Shown here piece after piece: positions 22,871 to 34,355 of a stretch of 64,000 nucleotides of DNA (the first letter of the stretch is position 1; the number at the start of each line of letters is the position of its first letter). The stretch is from the NCBI GenBank assembly GCA_030549775.1, contig CM060172.1, positions 130,933,122-130,997,121 of the forward strand, given 5' to 3'. Under the pieces are notes generated by a model, which did no database searches, was not told the DNA's origin, and saw only the letters and a list, made by a program, of their open reading frames with translations. The stretch comes from Tamarix chinensis. Taxonomy: Eukaryota; Streptophyta; Magnoliopsida; Caryophyllales; Tamaricaceae. Both the position numbers and the translations under genes were made by a program.

Positions 22871-23049
22871 AAAAAGATCTTGCTTGCACAATATGGTTTG
22901 AACAGGGTAGCTCATGACAACCACAATTGGATGACACTTAATTTATGGTCTACATTTTCAAGCCACGATGATCAAAGCCAATGATAGCTTCTCTAATTAC
23001 TTAGGTATAAAAGGGCCTCACTTACATAATAGGCCAGGTTTTTTTCCTG

Positions 23050-24100
23050 CTCCTCCCTTACTAGTGTTGCGTTGACTATAGTCTTTAATATTGCTAGTAG
23101 AAGTATAAGGGTTCACCATAACCAACATAGACAAAAGTTAGGAGGGATAAAAAAAATTCTTGAGTTGCTACCGTGTGTCCTTACACTCTAAGGTCAACTC
23201 TAAATCTTTGTTCTTCTTTAAAGCATAGAAGAATAATTGACACCGCTCGAAAGACCTAGATACAAATAAGTTGAGTGTAGAAAGTCTGTTGGCAAGCCTC
23301 TATACATATTTTATGGATGTTGAAGATAAAATGTTGATAAATGCATGAACTTGGTGAGGGTTAGGCTTAATCTCCTTGTGGTAATCACATAGCTAAGGTA
23401 CTTCCCTAGCAAAACACTTAAGGAACAATTTTTGGGGTCAAGCTTCATATGGTATTGCCAAAGTACCAATACATATTGTTTGAGGTGGTCAAGCTATTAG
23501 TTATGCTTTAAAGACTTAAATAGAATGGTGTCAATGCATACTGCATGATATCACCTAATATCTCTAAGATTATACATTTTACTAGTCGTTGATACGTGGC
23601 TCCAATATTTTTGAGACTGAATGGCATGACCTTGTAATAAAAGGTTCTCCATTTAGTGATGAACAAATTTTTATTCTAGTTAGGGGTAGGTGCATAAGGA
23701 TTTACATCCATAACTTATAGTAGCTCATGTTTGATGATATCATCTACCATCTTATTGATATAAGGAAGTGGGAAAATCCTTTGGGTAAGCCTTGTTAAGA
23801 TCAGTGAAGTTAATACGTATCATCTATTTCTCTCTCTCTCTCTTTTTTGTCACAAATATGTTGGACAACTAGTCCAAATAATGGATGGAATTTGAAGATG
23901 AAGCTGGTGTCGATGAGCTCTTATATTTCCTCATTAATTACTCGAATGCATTTTGTGTTAAATTTCCTATATCACTACTTAACCAATAAAGTTTTAGGGA
24001 TCAACATGGATCTTTTGGGTAAATTTAATTCCAACCATGTTATTTTGGGACTAGGAAAAAAATAATATTATTTCCTAAAAAATCTAATAAAATATTATTG
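23050..24100 (-). pseudogene. Tat reverse transcriptase remnant
   Basis: Minus translation of about 23520-23655 reads FITKWRTFYYKVMPFSLKN then IGATYQRLV, the palm region of Tat RT. Upstream (about 23770-23810) INFTDLNKAYPKD corresponds to the conserved FTDLNKACPKD. Stops and shifts separate these pieces, so no long ORF survives. A CT run (about 23828-23846) interrupts the region. Confidence 0.7.
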
Positions 24101-24534
24101 GATTATAGAGTCGATATCAAAAGTAATCATGATCTTTTACTCCGGCACTTCAAGACTGAGCTACACCTCACCAAGCTACTTATACAATAGTTTTTCATGT
24201 TGTTCTGGCAACAACTTAGAATGTAATTGTTATAATAGTTATGGCTTCAACTTTATCATACTCTACTAGCACACATAAACAACCCTCTAGGCACCAATGA
24301 TCTCCTTAACTCTTCACTACGCTAAGAAGCATATAACTTGGTATTAAGTCAACAGAACAAATTACGTCTCATAGATCTAGAGACTCCTTAAGGATTATGT
24401 TTCTAAGCAAAAGGGAAATCGACTACTAGTAAACTATTTCTAAGGTTGACCCTCTCAACACAGATTAGGAGTTGGAATTTGCCTATAATGTGCTTCTACT
24501 CCCTACTAAACCTAATCAAAATTGTAAGTTACTT

Positions 24535-24744
24535 TTAGACTTTCTCTTGTAGTAATCCCATCTCCCTAAGAGTAGTGTGGAACATAATGTTTGCAAGATT
24601 GACATTGTTAACTAAGAGGTGTTTGGTGAGGCAATTTGTTATGGGCAACTCAATGATCAAAGTGTCATTATGTGGGTTGGTTAATTTCATAGTCTTCGTA
24701 CTAATAAAAGTAATGGATTGGAAAAATGGATTCAAGTTAACCAT
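24535..24744 (-). pseudogene. Tat aspartic protease remnant
   Basis: The open frame reads NPHNDTLIIELPITNC and LLVNNVNLANIMFHTTLREMGL, which matches Tat retropepsin (PHNDALVI, VLVDGGSSADILF, MGL). The catalytic Asp-Gly-Gly/Ser is replaced by Asn-Asn-Val, so activity is lost. Confidence 0.65.
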
Positions 24745-25199
24745 CTTGTAGAGCTTATGCTCTGTATTGAATGCCTCTTGATTGTTTCACTTAACTTAGG
24801 AGATTGCGACTCCACTGATTTTTTGCCCACTTGTGATTGCATTAACAATATTGGTGTTTTTGGGTGGTTTGGGTGGGCTTGGAGGCCTAATGTTTTTTCA
24901 TCACTTGTTAATATTGGTGTATATATGCTTTCCTTTATTCACTTGGTATTTGTGAAGCTGGTCATTTTATATAGGCTCTGAGGCTTCAAACTTTAGGGCT
25001 ATGCAATCAATAGTAATGTGCATGTAATCCATTTATAACTTGTAATGCTTGGTTGTATCATGCTTTTTAATAGGCCATTTGAGGTTGTCAGGCCATTTAA
25101 CTTCATTGTCCATTTTCTTCATGAACGCTACGACTTTGACGGGGTAAATAGTATAGGTATAGGTTAGCATGGGCTACCTTGGTGGTGCTTCAAAATATT

Positions 25200-25917
25200 A
25201 GTTCCTCTTTCACCTATTTGAGTCCCTAATGTAGGGTTTAGGGGTTACGTTTCACCGAGCTTTGTGTGTCAACCTCTTCTATCCACCATACTTTTAGTTT
25301 TATTAACATGGTGCCTGGTTGGCCTTTTTCTCCTCACATTTGATCTAGGCATATGTTTTTGAAATAACATCCTCTATATTCTTGCAATGATACTTTATGA
25401 GATCCTTGTAAAGGTCTGAATGCAGCAATAAGCCCTTCCTTAATACTATTACTACGATGTTTGGGTCGCAATATGGGATTGACACATTTTCCTTATTAAA
25501 CCTATTAATATACTTCTGAAGGCTCTCATTACTTCCTAATTTAACCCTACAAAGATCATTTGAAAACTTTTGAAGTTTTTGGGAATTTAATTATTGGGTA
25601 GAGAATTGTACCTCTAGAAGGTTAAGGAAATGAAGATGGTTCCAAAACCCTTGTGCATGCATGTTTCTCGGTTCTCATTTTATATTTCCAATGTGATCAT
25701 ATACTGCTTATATTAAGCAACATAATCATCAGAGTTAATGGCCATTGTGCATCATAAAAATGGGTAAGAATAAGATTATCAACATCTCTACCATTGTGAT
25801 AGCATCTAAAAATGAAGATAATGGATGAATTATCCTTCACAATGCAAGAACTTTGGCTAGGCTCCTCTTGATTACATTAAGACACTAGGGATTCGATGTA
25901 TCATCTATTAAAGGTTA
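25200..25917 (-). pseudogene. Tat gag remnant
   Basis: Minus translation near 25400-25530 reads ESLQKYINRFNKENVSI and then VIVLRKGLL, matching the retrotransposon gag motif ETLREYITRFNNEA...ALMNGL. The frame is broken on both sides. Element K interrupts L at 25918, and L sequence resumes at 43134. Confidence 0.6.
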
Positions 25918-26869
25918 TGTGGAAGATAATGGATGAACTATCCTTCACAATGCAATAATTTTTTTATTTGTTCTTTGAAGAAGAATGTTGATCAAAGTAA
26001 AAATGATATTCGATGATGTAGTTGACTTTTACCAAATACTCAATTGTAATTTTTAATCTTCACCAATATCACATGAATTCTAATGGGAAATCACCAATTT
26101 CTATAGAGAACAATACCTAAACTCTCTCAAGATAGATTCACTTGAAGAGGGAGGAAGGGAGGCCAAAGTCTTCTCAAGAATTCAACTATTCTTTCATTCA
26201 CTCATTAATGTCTAATTCTCCTCCACCGAATGTACAAGATCCATATATATATATACACACACACATGTAGGTTGAGCTTATCTTTCATTAATCAAGCCCA
26301 AATCAACCAGCCATTAACAAAAGATTAAACTAATGCATGTCCATATGGTATACATAATGGTTTACAATTACAATGACAAGACATTACAAAGTATACATAA
26401 AATATAAAAGCTATATAAACCCTAACCATGATAATACATTGAATAATCAAGTAATCAAGCTTCATGTCTCCTAGTTTTATCTTCCATGCAACTTTATAAC
26501 CCTTGAATTGTCATTGTCTTATACACTAGATATCCTTAGTGAAGTATTTTTCTTACAAACATATATAATACCTGCAAGAATCACTTAATGAAACATCATA
26601 AGGATTGTTATAAAGGTGTTCAAGATTTTCAAGAACAATTGGCACCATCTCCAAATATGCTAGATCTTGCATTGTCATTGTATTGCACAATAGATATCCT
26701 TGGTGAATTATTCTTCTTGCAAACATATATAATATCTACAAGAATCACTTAGTAAAATATTATTAGGACTATTATGAAGGTGTTCAAGATTTTCAAAATC
26801 AATTGGTACCATCTTCAAATATGCTAGCTCTTAACCTCCAACATGAGAAGAATGACATGGAGATGCTCC
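25918..26869 (-). repeat. 3' LTR of K, with an internal tandem duplication
   Basis: Starts TGTGGAAGATAATGG and ends GGAGATGCTCC on the plus strand, aligning throughout with 42325-43133. It is longer than its partner because a segment of about 160 bp is duplicated: first copy about 26502-26663, second about 26665-26826, both with ATATCCTTRGTGAA and ATATATAATAYCT. Confidence 0.85.
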
Positions 26870-26949
26870 TACTTCGTTCTCCCCTTGTAAAGAATAATTC
26901 TTCCTCAAATTAGCATCACTATAATAAGGAGATAAATCATCAATGTTGA

Positions 26950-28010
26950 AAGTCTTAAAAACTCTCTATAGGATTCAGGTAATTCTAATTCATAAGCATT
27001 ATTTCTAAATTTTCTTAAGATTTTAAATGGTACATCTAATCTTAGCATTAGTTTATTTTTTTCTTAAGTTTGAAAATCTCTCTTTTCTTAAGTGTAACCA
27101 TACTAAGTCTCATGGTGAAAATATTTGTATATTTCTATTTTTTTTCACTTGGTTTTGGTATTTAGCATTAGATTTCTCAATGTATTCTTAATTTTCTCAT
27201 GAATTTTTTAAATAATTCAATTATTTACTTAGCATCATAGTTCCTAATATCATATTTCCTCAATGAAAACATATCAATAAGAAAATAAGGATTAAATTCA
27301 TAGACAAATTTAAATAGACTCAATTGAGTTGTACTAGAATGACTCCTATTATATGCAAACTCAGCATGTGCAAGTTTTATATCCTAATCCTTTGTACTTT
27401 TACTAACGAATCCTCGTAATAAAGTTCCTAAGATCCTATTTATCAATTCAGTTTAACCATCTATTTGTGGATAATGAGATGTACTAAACAACAACTTAGT
27501 ACCTAATATATGCTAAAGCATCTTCCAAAAGTAACTCAAAAAATTCACATCTCTATCTGACACTATACTTTTAGAAATACCATGTAACCTAACTATTTCC
27601 TTAAAATATAAATTTGCCACATCTGTTGCGTTATTCATTTTTATTACAAGGAATAAAATGTGTCATTTTAGAAAATCTATCTACCACTACCATGATTGAA
27701 TCCTTTCCCTTTTGTGTACTTAGTAGTCTTAAGATAGTTTATGATAACCACCTCCCACGTTTGACAAGGAATAGGTAAAAAAGTACACAAACCTTTATGG
27801 AAGAAACTCTTACTCTTTTGATAAGTTACATATCTCCCTATATTTTCTTGTACCAACTTTATCATTCGTGGCCAGTATAAATGCTCTTGTAATATTTCCA
27901 TAGTTCTATGAACACCAAAATGACCAACTATACCTCCCTCAAATACTTCTTTAACAAGTAAACTACATACACTAGAGTGAGGTATACACAACTTAATAAG
28001 TTTGAAAAGA
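26950..28010 (-). pseudogene. Integrase of element K (degenerate)
   Basis: The longest open part (27991-27677) reads IPHSSVCSLLVKEVFEGGIVGHFGVHRTM, with the zinc-finger His as GHFGVH, and RYVTYQKSKS where the second Cys pair is lost (usually CxxC). The catalytic core continues at lower coordinates in pieces: [28 protein letters not shown] then a stop, then NRILGTLLR. The element's 3' LTR follows. Confidence 0.75.
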
Positions 28011-28099
28011 AAGTCATCTTAAAGTACATAATTAAAATAGCTATGATTTTTCTTCTTTCATTCATCATAATTTTCAAAGAAATTTTCATCTTTTGCATA

Positions 28100-28278
28100 T
28101 AATTCTGTCAACATTTCAAAACCTAATAATTTAGCATCCAACATAAAAAGTATCATAGATCTCCTTGATAATGCATATGCTACTATTTCTTTGCCATCAA
28201 AAGGTTTAACATAAAACACGAAGAGTTGTAAGAAACTAACCCATTTTGCATGTCTGGGACTAATTTTCTTTTGCCTAT
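28100..28278 (-). pseudogene. RNase H C-terminal part of K, left of the CACTA insertion
   Basis: The minus frame reads KISPRHAKWVSFLQLFVFYVKPFDGKEIVAYAL, the end of a gypsy RNase H (RHAKWVEFLQ...KYKAGKENVVADAL). Its upstream half, YSDHKILKYLHI, lies right of 38482. This shows the CACTA element went into the coding region. Confidence 0.8.
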
Positions 28279-28299
28279 CACTACTACGGAAACAGGAAT

Positions 28300-28600
28300 T
28301 AATAACGGGACATTAATAACGGTGGTTCGAAAACCGTCGTCAAATCCGTGAAAATTAATGCGCGGAAATTTTTAATAACGGTTTTACGTAATAACCGTTA
28401 TTACAAGTGCAAGGTAAAATTTTGCACAGGAATTTTAATAACGGTTGACGTAAAACCGTTATTAAAACATGATTTAATAACGGTTCAAACAAGAACCGTT
28501 GTTAAAATTGGCAAGGTTTTAATAACGGTTCCTGTAAGAACCGTTATTAAATCTTCTTTTGATAACGGTTCTTGGAGGAACCGTTATTAAAACATGATTT
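28300..28600. repeat. 5' subterminal repeats of the CACTA element
   Basis: Five pairs of AATAACGGTT and AACCGTTATT, each 5-12 nt apart, plus single AATAACGG copies near the end. Known: CACTA transposition requires binding of an element-encoded protein to short motifs repeated in the subterminal 200-300 bp. Here each pair can also form a hairpin. Confidence 0.85.
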
Positions 28601-28844
28601 AAAATCTCCTTTTATTTCGTTCTCTTTTGTTTCCTACCAAAAATTTTAGACTCTGCCGCTTCCCTCTCGTACTCTCTTTCTCTTGCAAACCCTTGCACCA
28701 CCGCTCTGGCTCCTTTGAATTAAGGGAAACCGTTGCACCGCCATCTCTCCACCACCCCTCTGCCACTCTTGCGAACGTAGCCAGCATTTGTACCTTCGTC
28801 GTTGCCGTTCTCAACCTGTACGCCGTCGCTCCCTTTACGTATGT
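28600..28844 (+). promoter_or_regulatory. Probable leader exon of the CACTA transcript
   Basis: C/T-rich sequence starting right after the subterminal repeats and ending at a GTATGT donor (28839-28844), typical of a plant 5' leader. An open frame (28627-28881) runs through it but has no domain. A matching acceptor, TTTGTAG at 30079-30085, lies just before the ATG at 30097. No TATA box was identified with certainty. Confidence 0.4.
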
Positions 28845-28880
28845 GTTGTTCTTCCTTCATTGCTTAATTTATCTCTACTG

Positions 28881-28884
<4 letters not shown>

Positions 28885-28942
<58 letters not shown>
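28885..28942. repeat. TA microsatellite
   Basis: Uninterrupted (TA)n of about 58 bp in the proposed first intron of the CACTA element. Other (TA)n runs lie at 29063-29098 and 29793-29812. Confidence 0.95.
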
Positions 28943-28946
<4 letters not shown>

Positions 28947-29066
28947 GCATGCATGCTGCAACGAAGAGGTTGTGTTTGATGTGTTGTTCGAAAATCTGTC
29001 GTTTGATGTGTTGGTGAAAATTTTTGCTGTGGCTTTTTTTTATTGTGGCCTGCCGAGACCTTAATA

Positions 29067-29098
<32 letters not shown>

Positions 29099-29413
29099 AA
29101 TGTGTTTATAATCTATTTTATAAAAATATGTATTATTATTTTAAGAGAATCCACAAGCCTAAAATATATATTATTATCATAAGATATGTACTTTCTAAGT
29201 ATAAAATTAAGGTGTATATATTTTTTTAGCACTCACATTATTTTATATGCAAATGATCATGTGTATTTATATGCTTTTTTTAATATATATTTTGTAAGAC
29301 GTGTATGTTTTCTTTTCCGTAAAATGTGTGTTTATATGTGTTCTATTATATGTATATATATATTTATAATATATTTATATATAAGATGTGTATATATAAT
29401 CTTAAATAATTGT

Positions 29414-29590
29414 GGTTAGGGTTAGGGTTGGGGTTAGGGGGAGGGTTAGGGTTAGGGTTAGGGTTAGGGTTAGCTATAGGTTTAGGATCATTATCTTATG
29501 AGGTTTAGTGTTATTTTTTATTATAATTTATTAGAGTTAATTATTGTTAGGGTTAGGGGGAGGGGAGGGGGAGGGTTAGGGTTAGGGTTT
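29414..29590 (+). repeat. TTAGGG-rich (telomere-like) clusters
   Basis: 29414-29473 consists of GGTTAGGGTTAGGG units with a few GGGG variants, and a second cluster lies at 29546-29590 with AGGGGGAGGGG variants. The unit is six bases (TTAGGG), not the seven-base TTTAGGG of most plants. It lies in the proposed first intron of the CACTA element. Confidence 0.85.
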
Positions 29591-30096
29591 ATCGTTTATT
29601 ATACTAAATATAAACTAGGGCTATAAGGAAAAATCCTAAGGATAAGGGTATTGTGCATGGGGAAAAGTTGAGGAGGTTGGTTGGGCATCGGTGTTGTGAT
29701 CGATAAAAATTAAATAGAGATGAATAATTGTGTATAATAATAATAATAATAATAATAATAATTAATCATATAGGATTTATTAGATTATACTATATATATA
29801 TATATATATATTATCTTATTAATATCTACTTGATTTTACTATGCGTAGGTTGAATGATTTGATGATAGTTTGATGTTTAGCCAGTTTGTTAAATATATAA
29901 CTAAAGATTATGTCCTTATTTTAAATAGTTTGATATTGTTAGGTTTACATAGTTGGTTATAATCTGGTAGAATATATTTATGATTTGTCTAGCTAGTTGA
30001 AGATCAGTTTACATATTCTGTAATTTAGATCCTTTTAATTTCGAGAACAACCTTGATGATAAGATTTAGTGGTTCTCATTTGTAGGTAGTGATCAG

Positions 30097-30570
30097 ATGA
30101 CATACCCTCCACTGTATTTTCATATGGCGCCACATATAGATGTACGGACTCATGTGATATGGTTATATGACGAGCTATGTCATTTGTACGCGAGTGGCTC
30201 ATCCTATCACCCTTTCCATTTCAGATCTTATCACCTTCTGTTGACCCTGCCTCAGATAGAGCCATGGGCATCGGCTACGTCTAATTTTTTGCAGTGGTTT
30301 GTCTACCACACTGATGCACCACACCCGAGATTTATTGAGGGTGAGCTGTTTGCTAGAGAGTATGATAGGATATCGAGAGAACTGATGGTCATCGATGACG
30401 AGTGGAGGTATCGTCATAGCTTGCCTCGGAGTATCCACCTCAGTTACCCTAGAGTATCCGTGAGTAGACTCTCATTTGATGATGTCAGGGATCAAATGAT
30501 ATATCGTGATGAGTGGACTTTTAGAGTTATAGTTTTTAGTCGGGCTCGACGAGGCTATCGGGGGATTTAG
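30097..30570 (+). CDS. Unrecognised 157-aa ORF of the CACTA element
   Basis: I do not recognise the family. The ORF has balanced composition, unlike the low-complexity frames elsewhere, with many aromatic and basic residues (HVIWLYDELCHLY, SNFLQWFVYHTD, DDEWRYRHSLPRS), no signal peptide or membrane segment, and an Arg-rich C-terminus. A possible splice acceptor (TTTGTAG) ends 11 nt before the ATG, suggesting it follows the leader exon. It ends at TAG and is separated from the transposase ATG by about 470 bp of TA and GA repeats. It could be an accessory protein of the element, a captured host exon, or the 5' part of a longer spliced product. Confidence 0.45.
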   Translation: MTYPPLYFHMAPHIDVRTHVIWLYDELCHLYASGSSYHPFHFRSYHLLLTLPQIEPWASATSNFLQWFVYHTDAPHPRFIEGELFAREYDRISRELMVIDDEWRYRHSLPRSIHLSYPRVSVSRLSFDDVRDQMIYRDEWTFRVIVFSRARRGYRGI

Positions 30571-30718
30571 TTTTAGATATAAGTTTTCGTTTTTTAGGTA
30601 TTTGAGTTGTAGCAACATTTTGATGTATATAGTGCTGCTATTGCTTAAATCCTGTAGTATGCATATCTTTTGTAAATTGAACTATTAATTGTATAATATT
30701 TTGCTACATTTGTATGTA

Positions 30719-30721
<3 letters not shown>

Positions 30722-30760
<39 letters not shown>

Positions 30761-30832
30761 GAACTCTTTGTAAGTATGAGGAGTTTCATTTATCAGCATT
30801 AATATAATTTTGGAAACTTGTTAGCATGATTC

Positions 30833-30917
<85 letters not shown>
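30722..30917. repeat. TA and GA microsatellites
   Basis: (TA)n at 30722-30759, then (TA)n at 30834-30882 passing directly into (GA)n at 30882-30917. Located between the 157-codon ORF and the transposase start. Confidence 0.95.
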
Positions 30918-30920
<3 letters not shown>

Positions 30921-31043
30921 GCATGCGTGATACATTTGAGATTAATTCTTTCTAAGCAAGAGTGATTTGAAAATTATTATACTTATAATTCAATTGATTT
31001 TTAATAATTACTTTCATGTGGGATATATCTAGATTCAAATAAT

Positions 31044-34000
31044 ATGGATCGGAAATGGTTGTCTGCAAATCATCTATCTAGAGAATATAACGAAGGAGTG
31101 GAGTTTTTCATCAAGTTTGCAGTTGAACATGCTCGGGACTCTAGTAGAATAGTCTGTCCTTGTTTGAAGTGTGCTTATATTCAGCGTGTCAACGCTAATG
31201 ATTTGAGAGATCATTTATTTGTGTATGGAATTGATACAAGTTACACTTGTTGGATATGGCATGGGGAAACAGAGTCTAAATATGAAAATGACGATGTTGG
31301 GAGGGATAGTAGTGGATCATCATTTGATAACTATGAGGGACATTCGTTAGAGGAGATGACTCAAAAGGTTGAGGAAAGTGTTCGGGATTGTCCAAAAATG
31401 TTTGAGAAGTTATTGAATGACTCGGAGAAACCTTTGTACGGTGATTGTAAGACGTTTACGCGATTATCCGCTACTTTAAGGTTGTACAACTTAAAGGCAT
31501 GTAACGGATGGAGTGATAAGAGTTTCACAGAATTATTGTCACTTGTGAAGGATATGCTTCCTGATGATAACGTTCTACCCGATTGTATGTATGAAGCGAA
31601 GAAGATTCTATCCTCTATGGGCATCAGTTATGAGAAGATACATGCATGCCCTAATGATTGTATTTTATATCACAATGACAATGCATCTTTGGATAGTTGT
31701 CCTAATCCTGAATGCAAAGCACCACGATACAAGAAGAACAAGGTGCCCGCTAAGGTGTTATGGTATTTTCCTATAATACCAAGATTAAGGCGGATGTTTA
31801 ATGATATTGAAGATGCCAAGAACCTAAGATGGCATGCTGATGACAAGATAGATGACGGGCTTCTTAGACATCCATCCGACTCTCCACAATGGATGACGAT
31901 TGATGGGTTGTTTCCTGAATTTGGTAAAGAAGCAAGAAATGTGCGCCTTGCGCTTTCTGCAGATGGAATGAATCCGCACAATCAAGGCAGCTACAGTTTA
32001 TGGCCAGTGATTTTGGTTATATACAATTTACCTCCGTGGCTCTATATGAAACGCAAGTATATGATGTTGTCTTTACTCATTTCCGGGCCAAACCAACCTG
32101 GGAATGATATTGATGTTTATTTGGCACCTTTGATTGATGATTTGAAGTTCTTATGGGACATGGGCGTTGAAGTATTTGATGCATATGGTCAAGTAAATTT
32201 CACTTTGAGAGCATTGTTATTCTGTACTATAAATGATTTTCCGGCGTATGGCAACTTGTCAGGTTATAGTGTGAAAGGCCATTATGCATGTCCGATATGT
32301 GAGGAGAATACTTCATTTGTTCAGCTAACACATGGCCGAAAGACTGTGTTCCTTGGGCATCGTAGGTTTTTACCGAAGAATCATCATTATCATAGGCAAA
32401 GAAAAGCGTTCAATGGATTCCGAGAAGAAGGGCAGGCACCAATCCGGTTGACGGGTCGACAAGTGTGGTTGAACATGAAACATTTGAGTGTCAAGTTTGG
32501 GAAGAAGAATAAAGATAAGCCTCCATCAGTTGGGTGGAAGAAGATGTCAATATTCTTCAACCTTCCTTATTGGGAATCTTTCTACGTGAGACATGCCCTT
32601 GATGTGATGCATATTGAGAAAAATATATGTGATAGTCTTGTTGGAACATTACTTAATGTTCCACGCAAGACTAAAGATGGGATAAATGCTCGAATGGATA
32701 TGGAAGAAATGGGTATTAGACGGGAACTGACATCGCGAGACAACAGAAGAAGAACATATTTACCGCCGGCGTGTCATACTCTTTCCAGAAAAGAGAAAAT
32801 TTCATTTTGTGAATTCTTGCACGGTGTCAAGGTTCCGGAAGGGTATTCTTCAAATGTCAGAAGGCTCGTGTCGATGAAAGAGTTGAAATTAATTAACATG
32901 AAGTCTCATGATTGTCATATCTTGATGCAACACTTGTTGCCGATAACTATACGTGGAATTTTGCCAAAACGTGTTCGAATTACTATCACGAGGCTTTGTT
33001 TGGTTTTTTAAAACCATCTGCTCTAAAGTTATACATCCTGATAGTTTGGACGCCTTACAAAGAGGGATTGTGATTATTTTGTGCCAACTTGAAATGTATT
33101 TTCCACCGTCATTCTTTGACATTATGGTACATCTAACTGTTCATTTAGTTTATGAGATAAAGATGTTAGGACCTGTTCATGGGCATTGGATGTACCCCTT
33201 TGAACGGTTTATGAAGTTGATAAAAGGTTATGTGAAGAATCGATATCGGCCAGAAGGATGTATTGTTGAGAGTTACCTAGTGGAAGAGGCAATTGAGTTT
33301 TGCACAAAGCACTTGTCAAATGCTGAAGCTCTTGGTATTCCTAAGTCTCGACATGCGGGCAAATTTGAAGGATAGGGTATTAGAGGCAGACAACTTGGGC
33401 GTGTAGACCCTAACATGTTCCGTGCAGCACATCTATATGTATTACACAACAGTGATGATGTTCAGCCGTACATTGAAGAGCATATGACTTCTTTACGGAT
33501 TGAAAATCCATCCAAGACTGAGAAATGGATTATCGATAAACATAATCTTTCCTTTATTGATTGGATAAGAGATCGCATCATTCCACTCATCGGTCATACC
33601 CCAACTTTAATTTCCGAAACCCTGCATTGGTTGTCTCAGAAACCTCGTTATGAAGTTTTTCAATATACCAGTTATGTGATCAACGGTTGCACTTTTTATA
33701 CAAAAGAACAAGATGGGAAGAGTACAATGCAGAACAGTGGGGTGACTTTAGTGGCTGAGGCAATGCATGTTGCTAGTGCGAAAGACAAGAATCCAACTTA
33801 TGCAGATATGAATTATTATGGTGTGATTGAACATATATGGGAGTTAGATTACACTGTATTTAAAATCCCTGTATTCGGCTGCAGATGGGTTGATAACGGC
33901 AGTGGGGTTAGATATGAAGATGGATTCACATTAGTAGATCTTAATAGGGCAGGACATAAACAAGACCCATTCATCTTAGCATCACAAGCGACACAAGTAT

Positions 34001-34248
34001 TCTATGTCACTGACCCTGCTGATAATAGATGGTTTGTAGTACTATCTACGAAAAAAAGAAATGCCAATGAATGTGATGATGAAAATGATGCCAATTGGAA
34101 TAACGAGTGTGTCTCAGCTGTGCAAGCGACTCAATTATTGAACGATGATAACAATACAATTAATGAGGAGGAAATATATGTCAGGGATGATCATCGTGAA
34201 GTAATATATGTATCAGATCCTGAATATAATCCAAAAAGAAGGCAATGA
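31044..34248 (+). pseudogene. TNP2-type CACTA transposase (one frameshift, one stop)
   Basis: This is the catalytic transposase that would cut and move the CACTA element. N-terminus (1-75): transposase-associated domain, with CPCLKC and DLRDHLF followed by YTCWIWHGE. About residues 245-470: the transposase core (LRWHADD, MTIDGLFPEFG, LALSADGMNP, LPPWLYMKRKYMMLSLLISGP, VKGHYACPICEENT). Then DVMHIEKNICDSLVGTLLN and the conserved region with SHDCHILMQHLLP. At about 33003-33010 an extra T after the CTTTGTT segment shifts the frame, ending the first ORF at 33011. Downstream the other frame continues with ICSKVI, LEMYFPPSFFDIMVHLTVHLV and WMYPFERFMK. A TAG at 33373-33375 replaces a sense codon (usually Lys). 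The last part, 33415-34248, holds the C-terminal domain (FYTKEQDGKSTMQNSGV, VFGCRWVDN). Intact it would be about 1065 residues. Confidence 0.88.
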
Positions 34249-34355
34249 GGGTAATAATATTGTAACATATAATATCTATGTTGGTTCTTTTCAACTCAAT
34301 TATGCTCAATACATAACATTCTAACATAATTTATTTATTGATTTCTTTTAGACAT

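Noticed and set aside
29186..29419. 77-codon frame between TA repeats in the CACTA element
   Set aside because: AT-rich intron-like sequence, residues mostly Tyr, Ile and Phe; runs into the TTAGGG cluster.
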